From Cinnamomum chago (taxonomy: Eukaryota > Streptophyta > Magnoliopsida > Laurales > Lauraceae), in contig CP142456.1 in the NCBI GenBank assembly GCA_038049695.1, positions 16,396,501 to 16,460,500 on the forward strand: a stretch of 64,000 nucleotides of DNA. The letters are read 5' to 3'. Positions within the stretch are counted from its first letter, which is position 1. Every line of letters starts with the position of its first letter. A program made the position numbers and the translations under genes. Shown in pieces: positions 25,130 to 37,600 of this stretch. The notes under the pieces were generated by a model. That model saw only the letters and a list, made by a program, of their open reading frames with translations. It did not search any database and was not told where the DNA came from.

Positions 25130-25467
25130 ATTGCAAATGCCTACTTTAAATACACAATGTGGTGTAGGGATAATTGTACTTCCAAGTTCGTTCAATAAAT
25201 GGAGGAGACTTGATGATATATTAAAAAAAGTTAGAAGAAATGATGATGAAGGAGATGAAAATCAATGAGGAAGAAGGAGTGCAGAGGTGCAGTGAGAAGG
25301 GAATGGATAAAGGGATAGGAGGAGGAGAAGAAGAAGAAGAAGAATGAATGAGGGAGTTTGCTGGAGACTGCTGCTGGTGAACCAAAGGAGGAAGACAGAT
25401 GTTGCTGGTAAGGGCAATTTCGTCCTTTCACCCGAGGGCATTTTAGTAATTAAAAAATATTTAAGTT

Positions 25468-25511
25468 GTGGGTGTATTCATCACTTTCGATGGGTGTGAA
25501 TAGAATTTCCC
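25468..25511 (-). repeat. MULE right terminal inverted repeat
   Basis: Read inward it starts GGGAAATTCTAT. It is followed by the second AAAGAAAGA target duplication at 25512-25520. Confidence 0.85.
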
Positions 25512-25520
25512 AAAGAAAGA

Positions 25521-25617
25521 ACACCAAACAGATTTCTATTCTATATCTTAAAAAAACCTTCTCTACTTCTCCAAATTCCTGAATTCTTTCTTCTCACACC
25601 TTTCCCAAACACGAAAA
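25521..25617 (+). promoter_or_regulatory. XPB 5' leader left downstream of the MULE
   Basis: The 97 bases between the MULE target duplication and the XPB start codon are pyrimidine-rich and have no TATA box, as expected of a 5' untranslated region. Anything further upstream of XPB is now MULE sequence, or lies 7 kb away before 18532. Confidence 0.6.
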
Positions 25618-25630
25618 ATGACCGGACATG

Positions 25631-25685
<55 letters not shown>

Positions 25686-28600
25686 TTGTTCATGTTTTCA
25701 TCAATCACCCATGTCTATTTTCATTGTTTCCAGGTGAAAAATCCCGTCCCAGCAAGAAAATCAAATTCTCCAACAAGGTTTGCATCGACCCCCTCTCAAT
25801 TTCAGAAATTCCTACAATCGATCCTTGTCTCACCAATCCCTCTCTTCCCAGGAAGAACACAGACCCACCCCAGTCGACGCCGAGGAAATCGATTTTGGCG
25901 ATGACCCAGACGAGGATTCACGCTACGATGATCGAATCGTGAAGAAGAGGGATTTCACGAGGCTGGAGCTGAAGCCTGACCACATGAACCGCCCTCTGTG
26001 GGCTTGTGCTGACGGCCGGATCTTCCTGGAGACGTTCTCTGCGCTCTACAAGCAGGCTTATGACTTCCTCATCGCCATCGCCGAGCCCGTCTGCCGGCCG
26101 GAGTCGATGCACGAGTACAATTTGACGCCGCATTCACTCTACGCCGCCGTGTCGGTGGGGCTGGAGACAGAGACCGTCATTACTGTGTTGAATAAGCTCT
26201 CCAAGACCAAGCTGCCCAAGGAGATGATTGATTTCATTCATGCGTCGACGTCGAATTATGGGAAGGTTAAGCTGGTGCTGAAGAAGAATCGGTATTTCGT
26301 GGAGTCTCCATTTCCTGAGGTAACAAATGGGATGTGTTGCCCTTTTTGGATGTACCCCAGATTGCAAATAGGGGTTTGAACACTGCCCAATAATCTTCTT
26401 AAATGGGTGTGTTTGGATGTACCCCAGATTGTAAAGTAGTGGTTTTTTTTTTTTTCACAGATTATCAAAGATCTTGTTTTATGGATATGCCTACTGTAAA
26501 GTAATTTTCAGTCAACCATTGTTCATGAGAAATCCAAATGCAAGATAAATGCAGCGTTTTTTTTTTTTTCTTAATTCTTTTCTAGACGAATTTTTGATGT
26601 CTGCAGGTGCTAAAGAAATTGCTAAAGGATGAAGCTATATCGCGGGCAAGGATCTTCCCTAATGAGGTGGTTTGCTTATTTTTTCTATGCCTTCTTTTTA
26701 TACAATGTCGGCTGGAGATTAGTTTTGGGGAACACGTTTTTGTGATTTTGCACTGAGGGCTTGTGATGGGTGAATATTAGATAATTATACCATAAAAAAT
26801 ATGTGAAATATGAATTGAGTCATGGTTTGATTCCCCTATGGACTTCTTCCTTTAGATAGTAATTGTAAGATTTAGGTTGTCTTTCAAATGCCTAAGGTTG
26901 TTGTGTTGAATGATTTCCTGGCCAAAACTTAAACCTGATCTGGCTAGGGTCAGAAGCATCATGTATTGATTTGGAGTTAAATGGGCAGGATGCTCTTCAG
27001 TGAAAAAAAAAAGGGGACAGGATGTATATTCTGCATTCTGCCTTTCTTTTTAGATGGCAACAGTATATTTACTAACTAAAGAATTATGAGAAATGTACCC
27101 AATAGCAATCACCGAGATATAGTAAAAAATTAGAAAAGCTCAGCATCACCATACCAGACCCCTTGAGAAAAACCAACAAAGTTTTTGTACCATAGCGCAT
27201 GAGGTGACTAATGAATGGCCCCGCTGAGCAATATGAAGCAAAGAAGAAGCCACATTTTGAAAAAAAAATAAAAAAATTGGGGATTTGCTGTTGTTGATTT
27301 GGCATGCATTTACAACTACTCATCATTTTATAAAATATAAAACGAGTCATCATTCCAATAGGTTAAAAGCCACTCAACAAGTTAACTATTAGAAGAAAAA
27401 AGGTAGAATTATGGGATGACCCATTATAGCTAGTCAAGAAAAAGTTTGGTTGTGGTTGATAAAGTTGGGATACTCCCTGCTAAAGCTTGTTGCATTTGGA
27501 TCAAGTTTTGTGTTTTTCAGAGGACTTCTATTGATGCATTCTTCTTTTGCATGTGCTAATGCAACCATCTGTACTTTATGTTTTTGTTTCATAAATTTTC
27601 TTCCGAGATGAACTAGTACGAGATCTTTATTTATTCATATATACTGTTCTCCTCTGTGTCGTTCATTTGATTATGTTTAAGCATATACATTGATAACTTT
27701 ACTTTCGGTGGCTTTATTTTTTCCCCCTTTCTATTTAATTTCACAGCTATAAATGTGAACTGTGAAGGCACCATAAACAACCAAGGAGAGGCCAATTATG
27801 AATTAAGTTTGTTTAGTTTTTTTGTTGCAATTTCAGTACTCGTTTGATGTTGTTATTCATTTCATTAGATTTGAAGAGCTAGGTGTTTCTATACATAAAC
27901 ATATTCTTGTCCTTTATCTAGGGCTCACAAGGAAATGATTCATTTACAATAAGCAAAACAATGGGTGAAATAGAAAGTGGTCATCAGGAGTTACTAAATG
28001 GAGTTGATGTGGCAGCTGCTGCTGAAGAAAAAGAAACACATTCCTTTGAAATAGACCCTGCTCAGGTACGGTACGGTTTGGTTACCACCACAGGATGGGC
28101 CCATTCTTCAATCATCATAAAATAACCCAGTCATATATCACTTGGCCATGATAGGTTGAAAATGTGAAGCAGCGATGTTTGCCAAATGCATTAAATTATC
28201 CTATGCTGGAGGAATATGACTTCAGAAATGATACAGTGAGTTATTTCTTCTCAGAATAAAGTCAGCACTTCTTAGTTCTCTGGTATCATTGTTTAAGTGA
28301 GAACATATATGAAATGATCAGTCCCTTTTTTTAGACGAGGGTTTGCATCTAAATGATGTATGTGCTCCTTTCCATTATGCAGAGTAATCTGTGACATGCC
28401 TTTTGCATCTAGAGATTTGATATGTCAGTTTCATGTTTCATTGCTTAGTTTTATTATTAAAAAGACGCTGTTAAATGCCAGTCATCTAAGTTACGTTTGA
28501 GTTATCAAATTGAGAATTTGAACAGCGATGATTTAATGTTATTATCACAGTTCCAATAATTAAATATTGCAGTTTTGAGAAGGATTTCCCCCCACTTGCT

Positions 28601-31600
28601 ATGGGTATTGATTGTATCCTAGATACATAAACGATGTTCGATGATCTGTTGCTGCCTTCCTGCCTAACACATAGAATCTGTGCTTGGACATGAAATTGCT
28701 TGCTTCTGATTTGTCATGCTATAGAACTCAACTACGATTAGATCTAGATTTCCTCTGAACCTTCTCAGGGGACTCGTTCCTTGCCATTCGCTATTCTGCG
28801 GGTGTAAGGATGAATCATGTGGAGATGTATTATTGCCGTCATGCATTGCACAGGATATAGTATATGCATTCAGTTGGACAAAAATGACTCAATTGATATT
28901 ATACATTGTCCTTCCTTTCAAAAGATATATAGTCCTCAATATTGTATGACTAAATATATATATATATATATATATGGGAGATGTTCTTGTGAGAGTTACT
29001 CTTACGGTACTATGAGAGTAAGGGGTGGGGGCCTTTGAAATGGTTGACTTGTGAATATGAAGATACTCCCACTTAAAATCTCCCAGAATGCTGATGCTTA
29101 CTCAATCTACTGATGCTCACTTAATCCGTGTAACTTAGATTCTTCAAGTGCTTGAGTGCATGTTAAATGCTTGATTGTCTCGTAAATCCTTCTTTCGGGA
29201 TGTCTTCTTTCCATTCTGTGGCTGAAATGGAAGATATTCGTTAGTTGTAACCTCTGACAGCCAAGGATTAAAGAAGTCGTCTCGGACCCGACTCGGTCAG
29301 GTCCGAATCTGAGTCGATTCATGTGACTTGGCCGAGTTGGGTTGAGTTCCAATTTAGGGCTCAGAAATATTTAAAATTGGGCACAGATCTGTGGGGCTGG
29401 GATTAAGGTTGCAAAGGGATATCCAATTATCGGGTTATCCGATGTTTCCAACCCGGAAAATAACAGGTGTGGAACCTCATTTTTGTTCTGATAAAAGAAA
29501 TCGGATCCAGATCCAGAACCTGTTATCGGATCTGGTTCCGGATCCAACCATATGCCAACCTGAGGACCTGGAACTGAGAGCCACCTGTCATCTGTCCTTT
29601 CTCTCTTTGATTTTTAGCTTCTGTACATATCGACACTTGTGAAGGGGCTCTTGCAGTCACTATCGTGTACAGTCCTCTTACATTAAAATATATAAAACAG
29701 GACAAACATTGATGGCAGTCCATCTACTTTCCGATCACTCATCTCTCTCTCTCTCATACTTTTATTCCCCCGTCCCCCAAAAAAAAAAAAAGATTGAATT
29801 TGTGGGAAGGAGTCTGATTCTCTTACTCCCCGACTTAGAGAATTCCTCGGTTTAAAAAGTGGAACCGACATTGGAGCCCACCTACTAAAAGATCCAAGCC
29901 GCTCAAGATGATCGCCCCTATCGTATATGTGACATTCTCTAACTTTACATTTGACTTGAATAGGAGTTAGCCTCACCCTAAGATTGAAATATAATGAATA
30001 ATGTGATTCTTACAATCTTATGCCTTATCAATCACTTCATACATCATATGATCAACCCAGGGTGGGGCCAGCTCCTAGTAGAGTAAAATCTTAGACAATC
30101 CTATACGCTATAGAAGCGTCCATTTTGAGCAGATTGGATTTTTCAGGAGGTCCGTGGGCCAACTATGTGTTCTACCTTTTCAACTCAGGGATTTTTAAGT
30201 GAGACACACAGAGGAGCAGAATTGGTTGAGGCTTTTTATTGAGACCCATTGTATTAGCAGTGGTGCAGGCAGCTAGTGTTCTTTTAGTTTTCTCCATTTC
30301 TTGTGCATGTCCTTAGCACCAAACAGCCAATCAAGCCTTCTCTTCTCCTCCAACCCAACTCCCTGCACATGCGGCTCCAACTGCATCAGAAAATGCACAG
30401 AGAAGGAACAATCTGAGCTTTCTCAGTTGTCGTGTTCATGTCTGAAGCCCTGTTCTACGGTGTGATATAGACATGCATATTCCCAGTTACAAAAGCCATA
30501 ATCTCCCCCAAACCCCATTTCATAATTCCTTCCAAATCTGCTCTCTCTATTCACACATGCAAACCAGAAGCTCTGTATCACTTTCTTGAAACCAATATTA
30601 CAAGATAAAAAGAAAAATCCACCCCCTCTCCTCTCTCTTGCTTCTTCTTTATGGTGAGGATTTCTCTTTGAGCTTGCTCAACTTCTGGAACGGGATCCCG
30701 AGTTCTCTTGTTGGTATGGTTCCGGAACCATGTAACAAGTTTGGGGCCGGAACTGGTTCCATTATTTAGAAGACAGTTCCGGATCCAGTTTCTACATGGT
30801 TCTGGCCCGTCCTTAGGTGTTGCATATTACAAATTCATTGTGATAAATTAAGAGTGACCAAAATAGTGTTGCGAAGTACAGGCGGGTGTTGGTGAAGAGA
30901 ATTGATGGATCATAAGTGGCCCATGAACAAAAGCAAAGAAGAAAAGGCCAATAAAGGTGATCCTTCAAAACCTAAAAAGGCACTGCAAAATTCAGATGGA
31001 GCCACTACAAAGAAGGTTACATTCACTGGAGTCTAGTCGGCTTGGACTCGGCCCATTTTTTTAGTCCTTGCTGATAGCACCTTTCCTTTAACAAACATGT
31101 AACCAGTTGTGGAGACCTGTCTTGTATGATTCAGTGTGCTAAGTTCTCGAGATATTTGGTCTCTGCCCAATCTATGGCACTACTTCCACAACTTTCAAGT
31201 TTGTGATTGAAATTCTAGGAAAAATGTGTGCAAACTAAAAATTTGTTGGGCTTCTGCGGTAATTGTATGCAAATACCCTCTTACTGTATGGAAAAGGAAA
31301 CCCTGTTAAATATATGTAGCACAATATGACTTAGTAGAAGCAGAAACTATGCTAAATTCAGGTTGTCTGATAGTTTATTTATTTATTTAAATTGCTTGAC
31401 CTTTTTGTTAATGGTCTTAGTGCATTTACTGGATTTCATAGTTATGTTTGCATTTTAGTGATGCTCTTTGACTTTGCAGGTAAACCCAGACCTGAACATG
31501 GAATTGAAGCCTCAGGCCCAACCTCGGCCGTACCAGGAAAAGAGTCTCAGTAAAATGTTTGGAAATGGTAAGTCTTATTTGAGGTTAATAAGATGAATAA

Positions 31601-34600
31601 TGTGATAAATCACAAATGAGACTCTTGCTTGTCAAAGTGCAGAGTTTGTTAAGATCAATGTTTTAAATCGTTGAATTGTGAGGGAGGCATTCGCCTGAAG
31701 TCACCCCTTGCCCCCCCGCCCGCCCAATCCCCATTTTCAGTAAATAAATAATTGTATTAAAAAGAATATGTTAATAAAATTAGACTATAGAAAGCAATAG
31801 CAGTTTGGCTATTTTTTAAGCATTCCAATTTCCCAAATGGTGAAGCTTAACCTCATGATCATCTCTTTCAATAAATAAAAAATTAAAATAAAAGAATATG
31901 TTAACAAAAATAGAACAAATGAACAATGGAACAACGGCAGTTGGCTATGTTTAAGCCTTTTAATGAGTTTTTAAGTTAAATCTAGTTGCAGCAGTTTTCA
32001 AGTTAGAACAAGGGATCACAGATTTTCCCTCTGGACAATCCTGATGTTTAGTAGGAGCTGGGTCTAAACTCCAATGCCTTTTCTTTGCCTTCTCAATTCT
32101 TGGGTTATTGCATCATGTTGATCCATAAGCATGTGGAACAACAGAAATATGCTCCAAATATCATACATGCATAATTGTGTCGTTCTGATACTCGAGAAAT
32201 CTGATCCTTGGTCATCTCCCAGCACTGACTTTCAATTACTTAGACACTTGATGCAGAGCTGACTAGCTGTCACAAGGAAGCCCGTGGTCCACACGTGGGA
32301 CCCAAAGGAGTTTAGAAATATTTTATTTCTTATCTTTATTTCCTTATATATTTGTCATTAGATTTCTAATTTTATTTAGAAAGTTGTAAGTAGGATAGTT
32401 TATAATTTGCATTTTTGATCCTCTTTTCCAAGGCATATCCATCAATTCATAATTGGAAGGAAGTGGTCTTTTCCCACCCTACCCAAAATAGAGTTCTACC
32501 AAGATGGTATCCTCCCCCTCCAGGTGCTCTTAAGCTAAATTTTGATGGTAGTGCCGGTGGAAACCCCAGCCCCGCTGGTTTAGGGGGTGTCATTTGAGAT
32601 TCGGAAGGGACCATTCTTCTCTCTTACTCAGGTCCTGTTGGTTTCGGTTCCATCAACAAAGCAAAATTATTGGCACTTAGAACTGGTATCCATGAAGCAT
32701 TAAAACTCACTCCTCAACGGGTACTTATTGAAGGAGACTCATATTGCGTAATTCAGTGGGCAAGTCAATCTTCAAATCCTCCTTGGAACCTTATTCATAT
32801 CATTGAAGAGTTCTCAAAACTGACTTGATTGTTTTCATGTAATTGCTTGTGTTTTAGTTCTTGGGAGGGTGTTCCAGGTTTTGGTTTCGGGTTGTGCCCG
32901 TCTTTTTGGGATTCCTTCTTGTCTCCTTTTTCTCTCTCCTTTGTAGCGGGGTTTTTTGAATCAGTATAATTCTTTTATACTGTACGGTTCTTTGAGCAAT
33001 ACAATACATCGTCATCATTTAAAAAAAAAAAAAGTTTCCTAGTTTGATTAGGTTTCTTAGTCCCTAAGTTTGCTTTACCTATTTATATTGCATTGTAGAG
33101 ATTCAATCTCAGACTTTTGATTAATACAATTGATTGGATTTTTATCCTGAGGTGCGTCCTCGTGTGGTCTGCAGAGGCGTATATTAGAATGTCCATAGGT
33201 ATGATGTCAAGCAATTTATATGTGTGACTTCTCAAGGCTAATTGCTGCCAAGTAATTAGGAATAGCCAATTCCTCATGATTTACATTCAACAGACATGAA
33301 AGCCTCCATTCCCAATTCTAAGATCAGCCAACAACAAGAATTGCATACTGTTATTTGATGCCATGGAACATATAAAAGAAAAACATCTTAAATAAATAAA
33401 AAACATAAACCATGAAATGTCGCTAAATAAAATAAAATAAAACATAAAATGGATGAGCTGGGCCCAATTGACTGGGTCGAGATAGATGGGCTGGCCCACA
33501 AACTGGTTGACCCATGGGTTTGTCCTACATCAAAACTCCCCTTCTTGGAGAGAACTCAACTTCGAGTTCTGTTGACGTCCGCCAGTATCGAAAATCCAAT
33601 GTATGAACTTTCGATTTGCTAGTTATCTTCGTTTTCTTCACATGGCTTGGAGGCTTGACTCGATTTTTCCCTCCATGTAGAAGGAGAGTGGAGGCATTGC
33701 TTCTTCTGATTTCTGAAATCTGATTGGATGTGAGATCTAACCATTAGATGCTTCAAAATTTAATTTCTATTGTCCTTATACTATCTTCAAGTACTAATGG
33801 GCGATCCTCAAAGATGAAATCAATATAGGGAACCTCTATAATTGGATCTTCTTTTGCAATCTCTGGAACAATAGTGTTTTCTTCACGTGATTCAACTTTC
33901 TATTCTGGAAGTGGGTCTATGTTGAGATCCATCGGATGATCAGATTCCTTTTTAACCATGTTCAACTCTTCAATGTTCATGTCTGTTACCTTTGCTGCCT
34001 GTATCTCTTGATCAACACTATCAGTTCCTTTGTCTTCCATTCATCTGAAGTAGAATCCTTTGGAGGAGTTTAGTCTGTCACTTCACCTGAATTTATTGTG
34101 GAATCATCTGTTTCTTATTTTTGTTCCTCAATAACAGCCCCGGCATTCTCCACAATTGGCTCCATAACATAGGCTTTTGTTGTTTGCGAAGATTTTTCTT
34201 CTTGCAACTTATCTTTTCGGAGGTGGTCATGTTTTATCAAGCACTCAACATGGATTACTTCCCAAAATGCATCATACATTCCTTGCAGTCATTCATATTT
34301 TTGTATGCTTGGTCTCAAACCTCTGATAAACTAATTACATGATGTTCATCATCCTCATCTAATCTGCATAATTCTTGCAACCTTGAAAACTCATCGGAGT
34401 ATTTATCAACTGTCAACTTTCCTTGTCACAAATTGATGAATTGTTCAAAGTATAGGCTTTATTATCATCATACCATTGTTCATATTTAAGCCTTGGAAGT
34501 TGATAGTCGAATTTAGAGGCAAAATCTTGCAATTACTTATTGACTTGGAGGTAAGGACTAAAAATTTAATTTTCTTAAAAAAATCAAGCTGAAATGATGT

Positions 34601-37600
34601 ATAGTACTGACCGATTGGAGCTTGCAATTGAAGACAGATCATCGATCAGACTTCAGATGGTGAAGATACCTGCAAAAATAATTTCTAGCTATTGGATTGG
34701 TCAACACTGCACTTTGACCAGCAGTTATTGATGCATGGCAATTGTTGATTGGGCCCTGCTGATGCAGTCATGATGTAAGTTGCTACTCACGCCTGCTCGT
34801 CAGATATAGTGAGACCGGTGCTCTCTGGGATGTGGATTGAGGTTGGACTCAAAACCTGACCTGGGCTCCTACTTGTAAATGGGTCAATCTTGAATAGTGT
34901 CCATCAGATCCAAACTGAAAATGAAATAGGCAGCGAACCATTTCACACTTGCTTCATGTTCACTGAGGAGATCTGTAGTGGCAATTACCACCTCTTAACA
35001 GCAATAGAGGGTCCCGGCTCGACTCAAGCCACTTTTTTTTTTTTTTTTAAACACTTCTGGTGGATTGAACCTTACCTGACTGCAAGCCCACAAACTATGC
35101 TCAACATGGGGTTGTGTTTAGTGATTCTGCTTTCTTTTGTCTCGAGTTCTGTGCACCAAAAGGAAGAAAACAGAAGCTCACTTCTGTATTGGTGGTTCAA
35201 CGAGAGAGGGGGAGGTCGATGTTGGTGCTTGGAGAGTGATGGCCGTTGCTGGTGGTCAACGCGTCGCTACGATTACCGGATGCTTGCTTCAAGCAGAGAA
35301 TAGGGACAGTGAGAGGCGGTGGCTGGTGGAGAGCTCGATGAGCGACATTGACGGTGGCTCCAAAGGGTGACGAGATGGTGGCGGTGGCGGTGCAGCTGCA
35401 AGTAGGACAATGGCAACGCAGGTGACGGTGATGGCGATGCTCGGCGTCGCTGATGGAGATCGGGTACCTTGTTTTTTTTTTGCTCTGCTCCTCTTTTCTC
35501 TCTTTCTTCTCTCTGTTATTTATTTATTTAGTCGAATGGGCTTTTGAAGGGTCGGGTGTGGTCTAGATCGTGGGGTGAATGGATTTGTGCTCTGGAATTG
35601 GAGTTTAGGATTGCTGGGTTTCCGATTGGGTTTTGATGGTGCGTCGGAGATGAGTTTAATCAACTCATACAATCTTTGGGTCACCACTCAGCCAAATCGG
35701 CTGTAATAACCTGACTCAAGGGTGGCCAAGTCACACCACTAGTCCAAGTTTCAGAATCTTGATGGGAAAGCAAACCACCAAGTGGTTCAGCGCTATAGGA
35801 GCATGAAACTTTTGTTATCATTCAAGGAATCTTGTTTAGCAGCTGTGAGATGAATAATGGAAGATAATTTAGGAGTGGTGACAAGTGTTTTCCTGGGCCT
35901 GATCAGTGTGAATTGTACAGTTGCAAAATTCCATGCCTTGATAATTGGACTACACATTCCTTAGGCTAGCTCATTCACTTCATTGCATTCACAGTGATCA
36001 TATGTTCTTTATCTATGACACCCAGGATACCTGTATGTGCCTAAGATTACCCTCATCTGCTGGATATGATAGTGATTCAGCACAGATACTTGGAGGGTAC
36101 AATTTTGGTTTATTTTATTGTACTAAGTCCACTATTTTTCGTATAGTTCTATAGTTCTCTTCTCTCTGTAGGAATCAAAGAAATGAATGTAATTTCATTT
36201 ACAGAGAAATATGTTCTAAAGAAAAAAAGCATTACTTTCTCTAAATATCTGAATATAATGTATGAAACATCATGTAATGGATAGGACACCCATATCCGTA
36301 TCCAGGTTCTAAAATTCAGAAAGAGCAGTGTCATATAGCCCAGCTTCATGCCTGTATATGATTCCTTATGATCATAGTTCTTTTATGGTGTGACTCAGTG
36401 TACGTTTCTTGGGTGGTCCATTAGAATTAAGGATTTTGTAGCGGTAGAGTTTTCATGCTTTGATAATTGAAATACACATTTCTAAGCCAATCTCTTTTCT
36501 TGAACCATTTCATATGTGTCTCCTATGAACTGTATTAAGATGCACTGCCTTACCATTAAATGCAGGGGAGGAACAATCATCCATCTATACCACCCATCAA
36601 TCCAAGTATTTCGTATAGGAAAAACTTACCAAAATCAAATTGATTATATTATGTTAACCATCCAATCAAAAGCCTATAAGAATGGATAGTAAAGACTGAT
36701 TACAACAAAATAAAATTCTATTCATCTCACATGACCTCTCATATGATTGTATCATCTTAGATTTGTTGTCTCTATAGATATTGACAAGTCAAATTTGGAT
36801 GGCTAGGATAATCTGGTCAATGTGATTTTCACATGGTGACCCAAACCTAGACTAATCTCAACTGCCTAAACAATCCTAAGGGCTATGGTTGAGATTAAAA
36901 CATCTCATCTTAAATAAATAAAAAACATGAAGGGGGACTTACCAAAAAAATCCCACTAAAAATGGGAATCACAGCTGAGGACCCCAAATATTTTTAATAT
37001 CAGAAGAGGACCTCCTGCTTAAATCTCCCTTTTTCTTTCCCATTTTGCCCCTTATTCGTTGATGTCAATGAAACCCTTATTTCCCAAATCGATAAAAGAG
37101 AGAAAGAAGAAGGAAAGGAAGAGAAGAAGAAGAAAATGTGCTCGAGCTCATCATTCTTCATCCCACTATCACAACTATCAGATGCATTCAGCGAACCCAC
37201 ACCTCTAATCATCTCCAACCCTAGACAATCTTCTTATCTATTCTCATCTTCTTCAATCATCTCCATCTTTTCATCACTTGAACCCATGCATCTTCCAATT
37301 TTCTTCTCCATTCAAGTCCTTTTCATCAATCTTACCCACACCTCTTTTCATCTCTTTTGACCTTCTCCCTTCATCTTTTCATCTCATGAACTCACTATGT
37401 TTTCTTTTTCTCTCCCTTGTTTACTTTCATCTCCATCTCATCGTCTCTTTTCTTTAGTTCGTAGTCTAAGACAGAGTTTTCGTTGATGTTGACAAATAAT
37501 TCGTTGGTATCAATATAAAATTGTCAATATCGACTAATATGGAGTAACAGCCAAATTTTAGTTCGTAGTGTAAGACAAAGTATTTGTCAACATCGACAAA

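Larger units (their letters stand above)
18532..25511. mobile_element. Two-gene Mutator-like element (MULE), 6980 bp
   Basis: A DNA transposon with both ends identifiable. The target duplication AAAGAAAGA occurs at 18523-18531 and 25512-25520 (9 bp, the Mutator hallmark). The first 44 bases of each end match at 33 of 44 positions in inverted orientation, without gaps. Inside are two convergent genes: a plant-mobile-domain (PMD) gene on + (19305-21642) and a MULE transposase fused to an OTU protease on - (22220-25129). Three arrays of a palindromic 33-bp-period repeat flank or lie inside these genes. Each gene has one in-frame TAG, so the copy is probably no longer autonomous, yet decay is slight and the insertion looks fairly young. 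The PMD gene takes the place that mudrB holds in maize MuDR. Confidence 0.9.

Noticed and set aside
30895-31035. Lys-rich reading ([19 protein letters not shown]) in XPB intron 6
   Set aside because: Short, ends at a stop, and has no exon signals that fit XPB. It could be a decayed pseudogene piece but cannot be supported.
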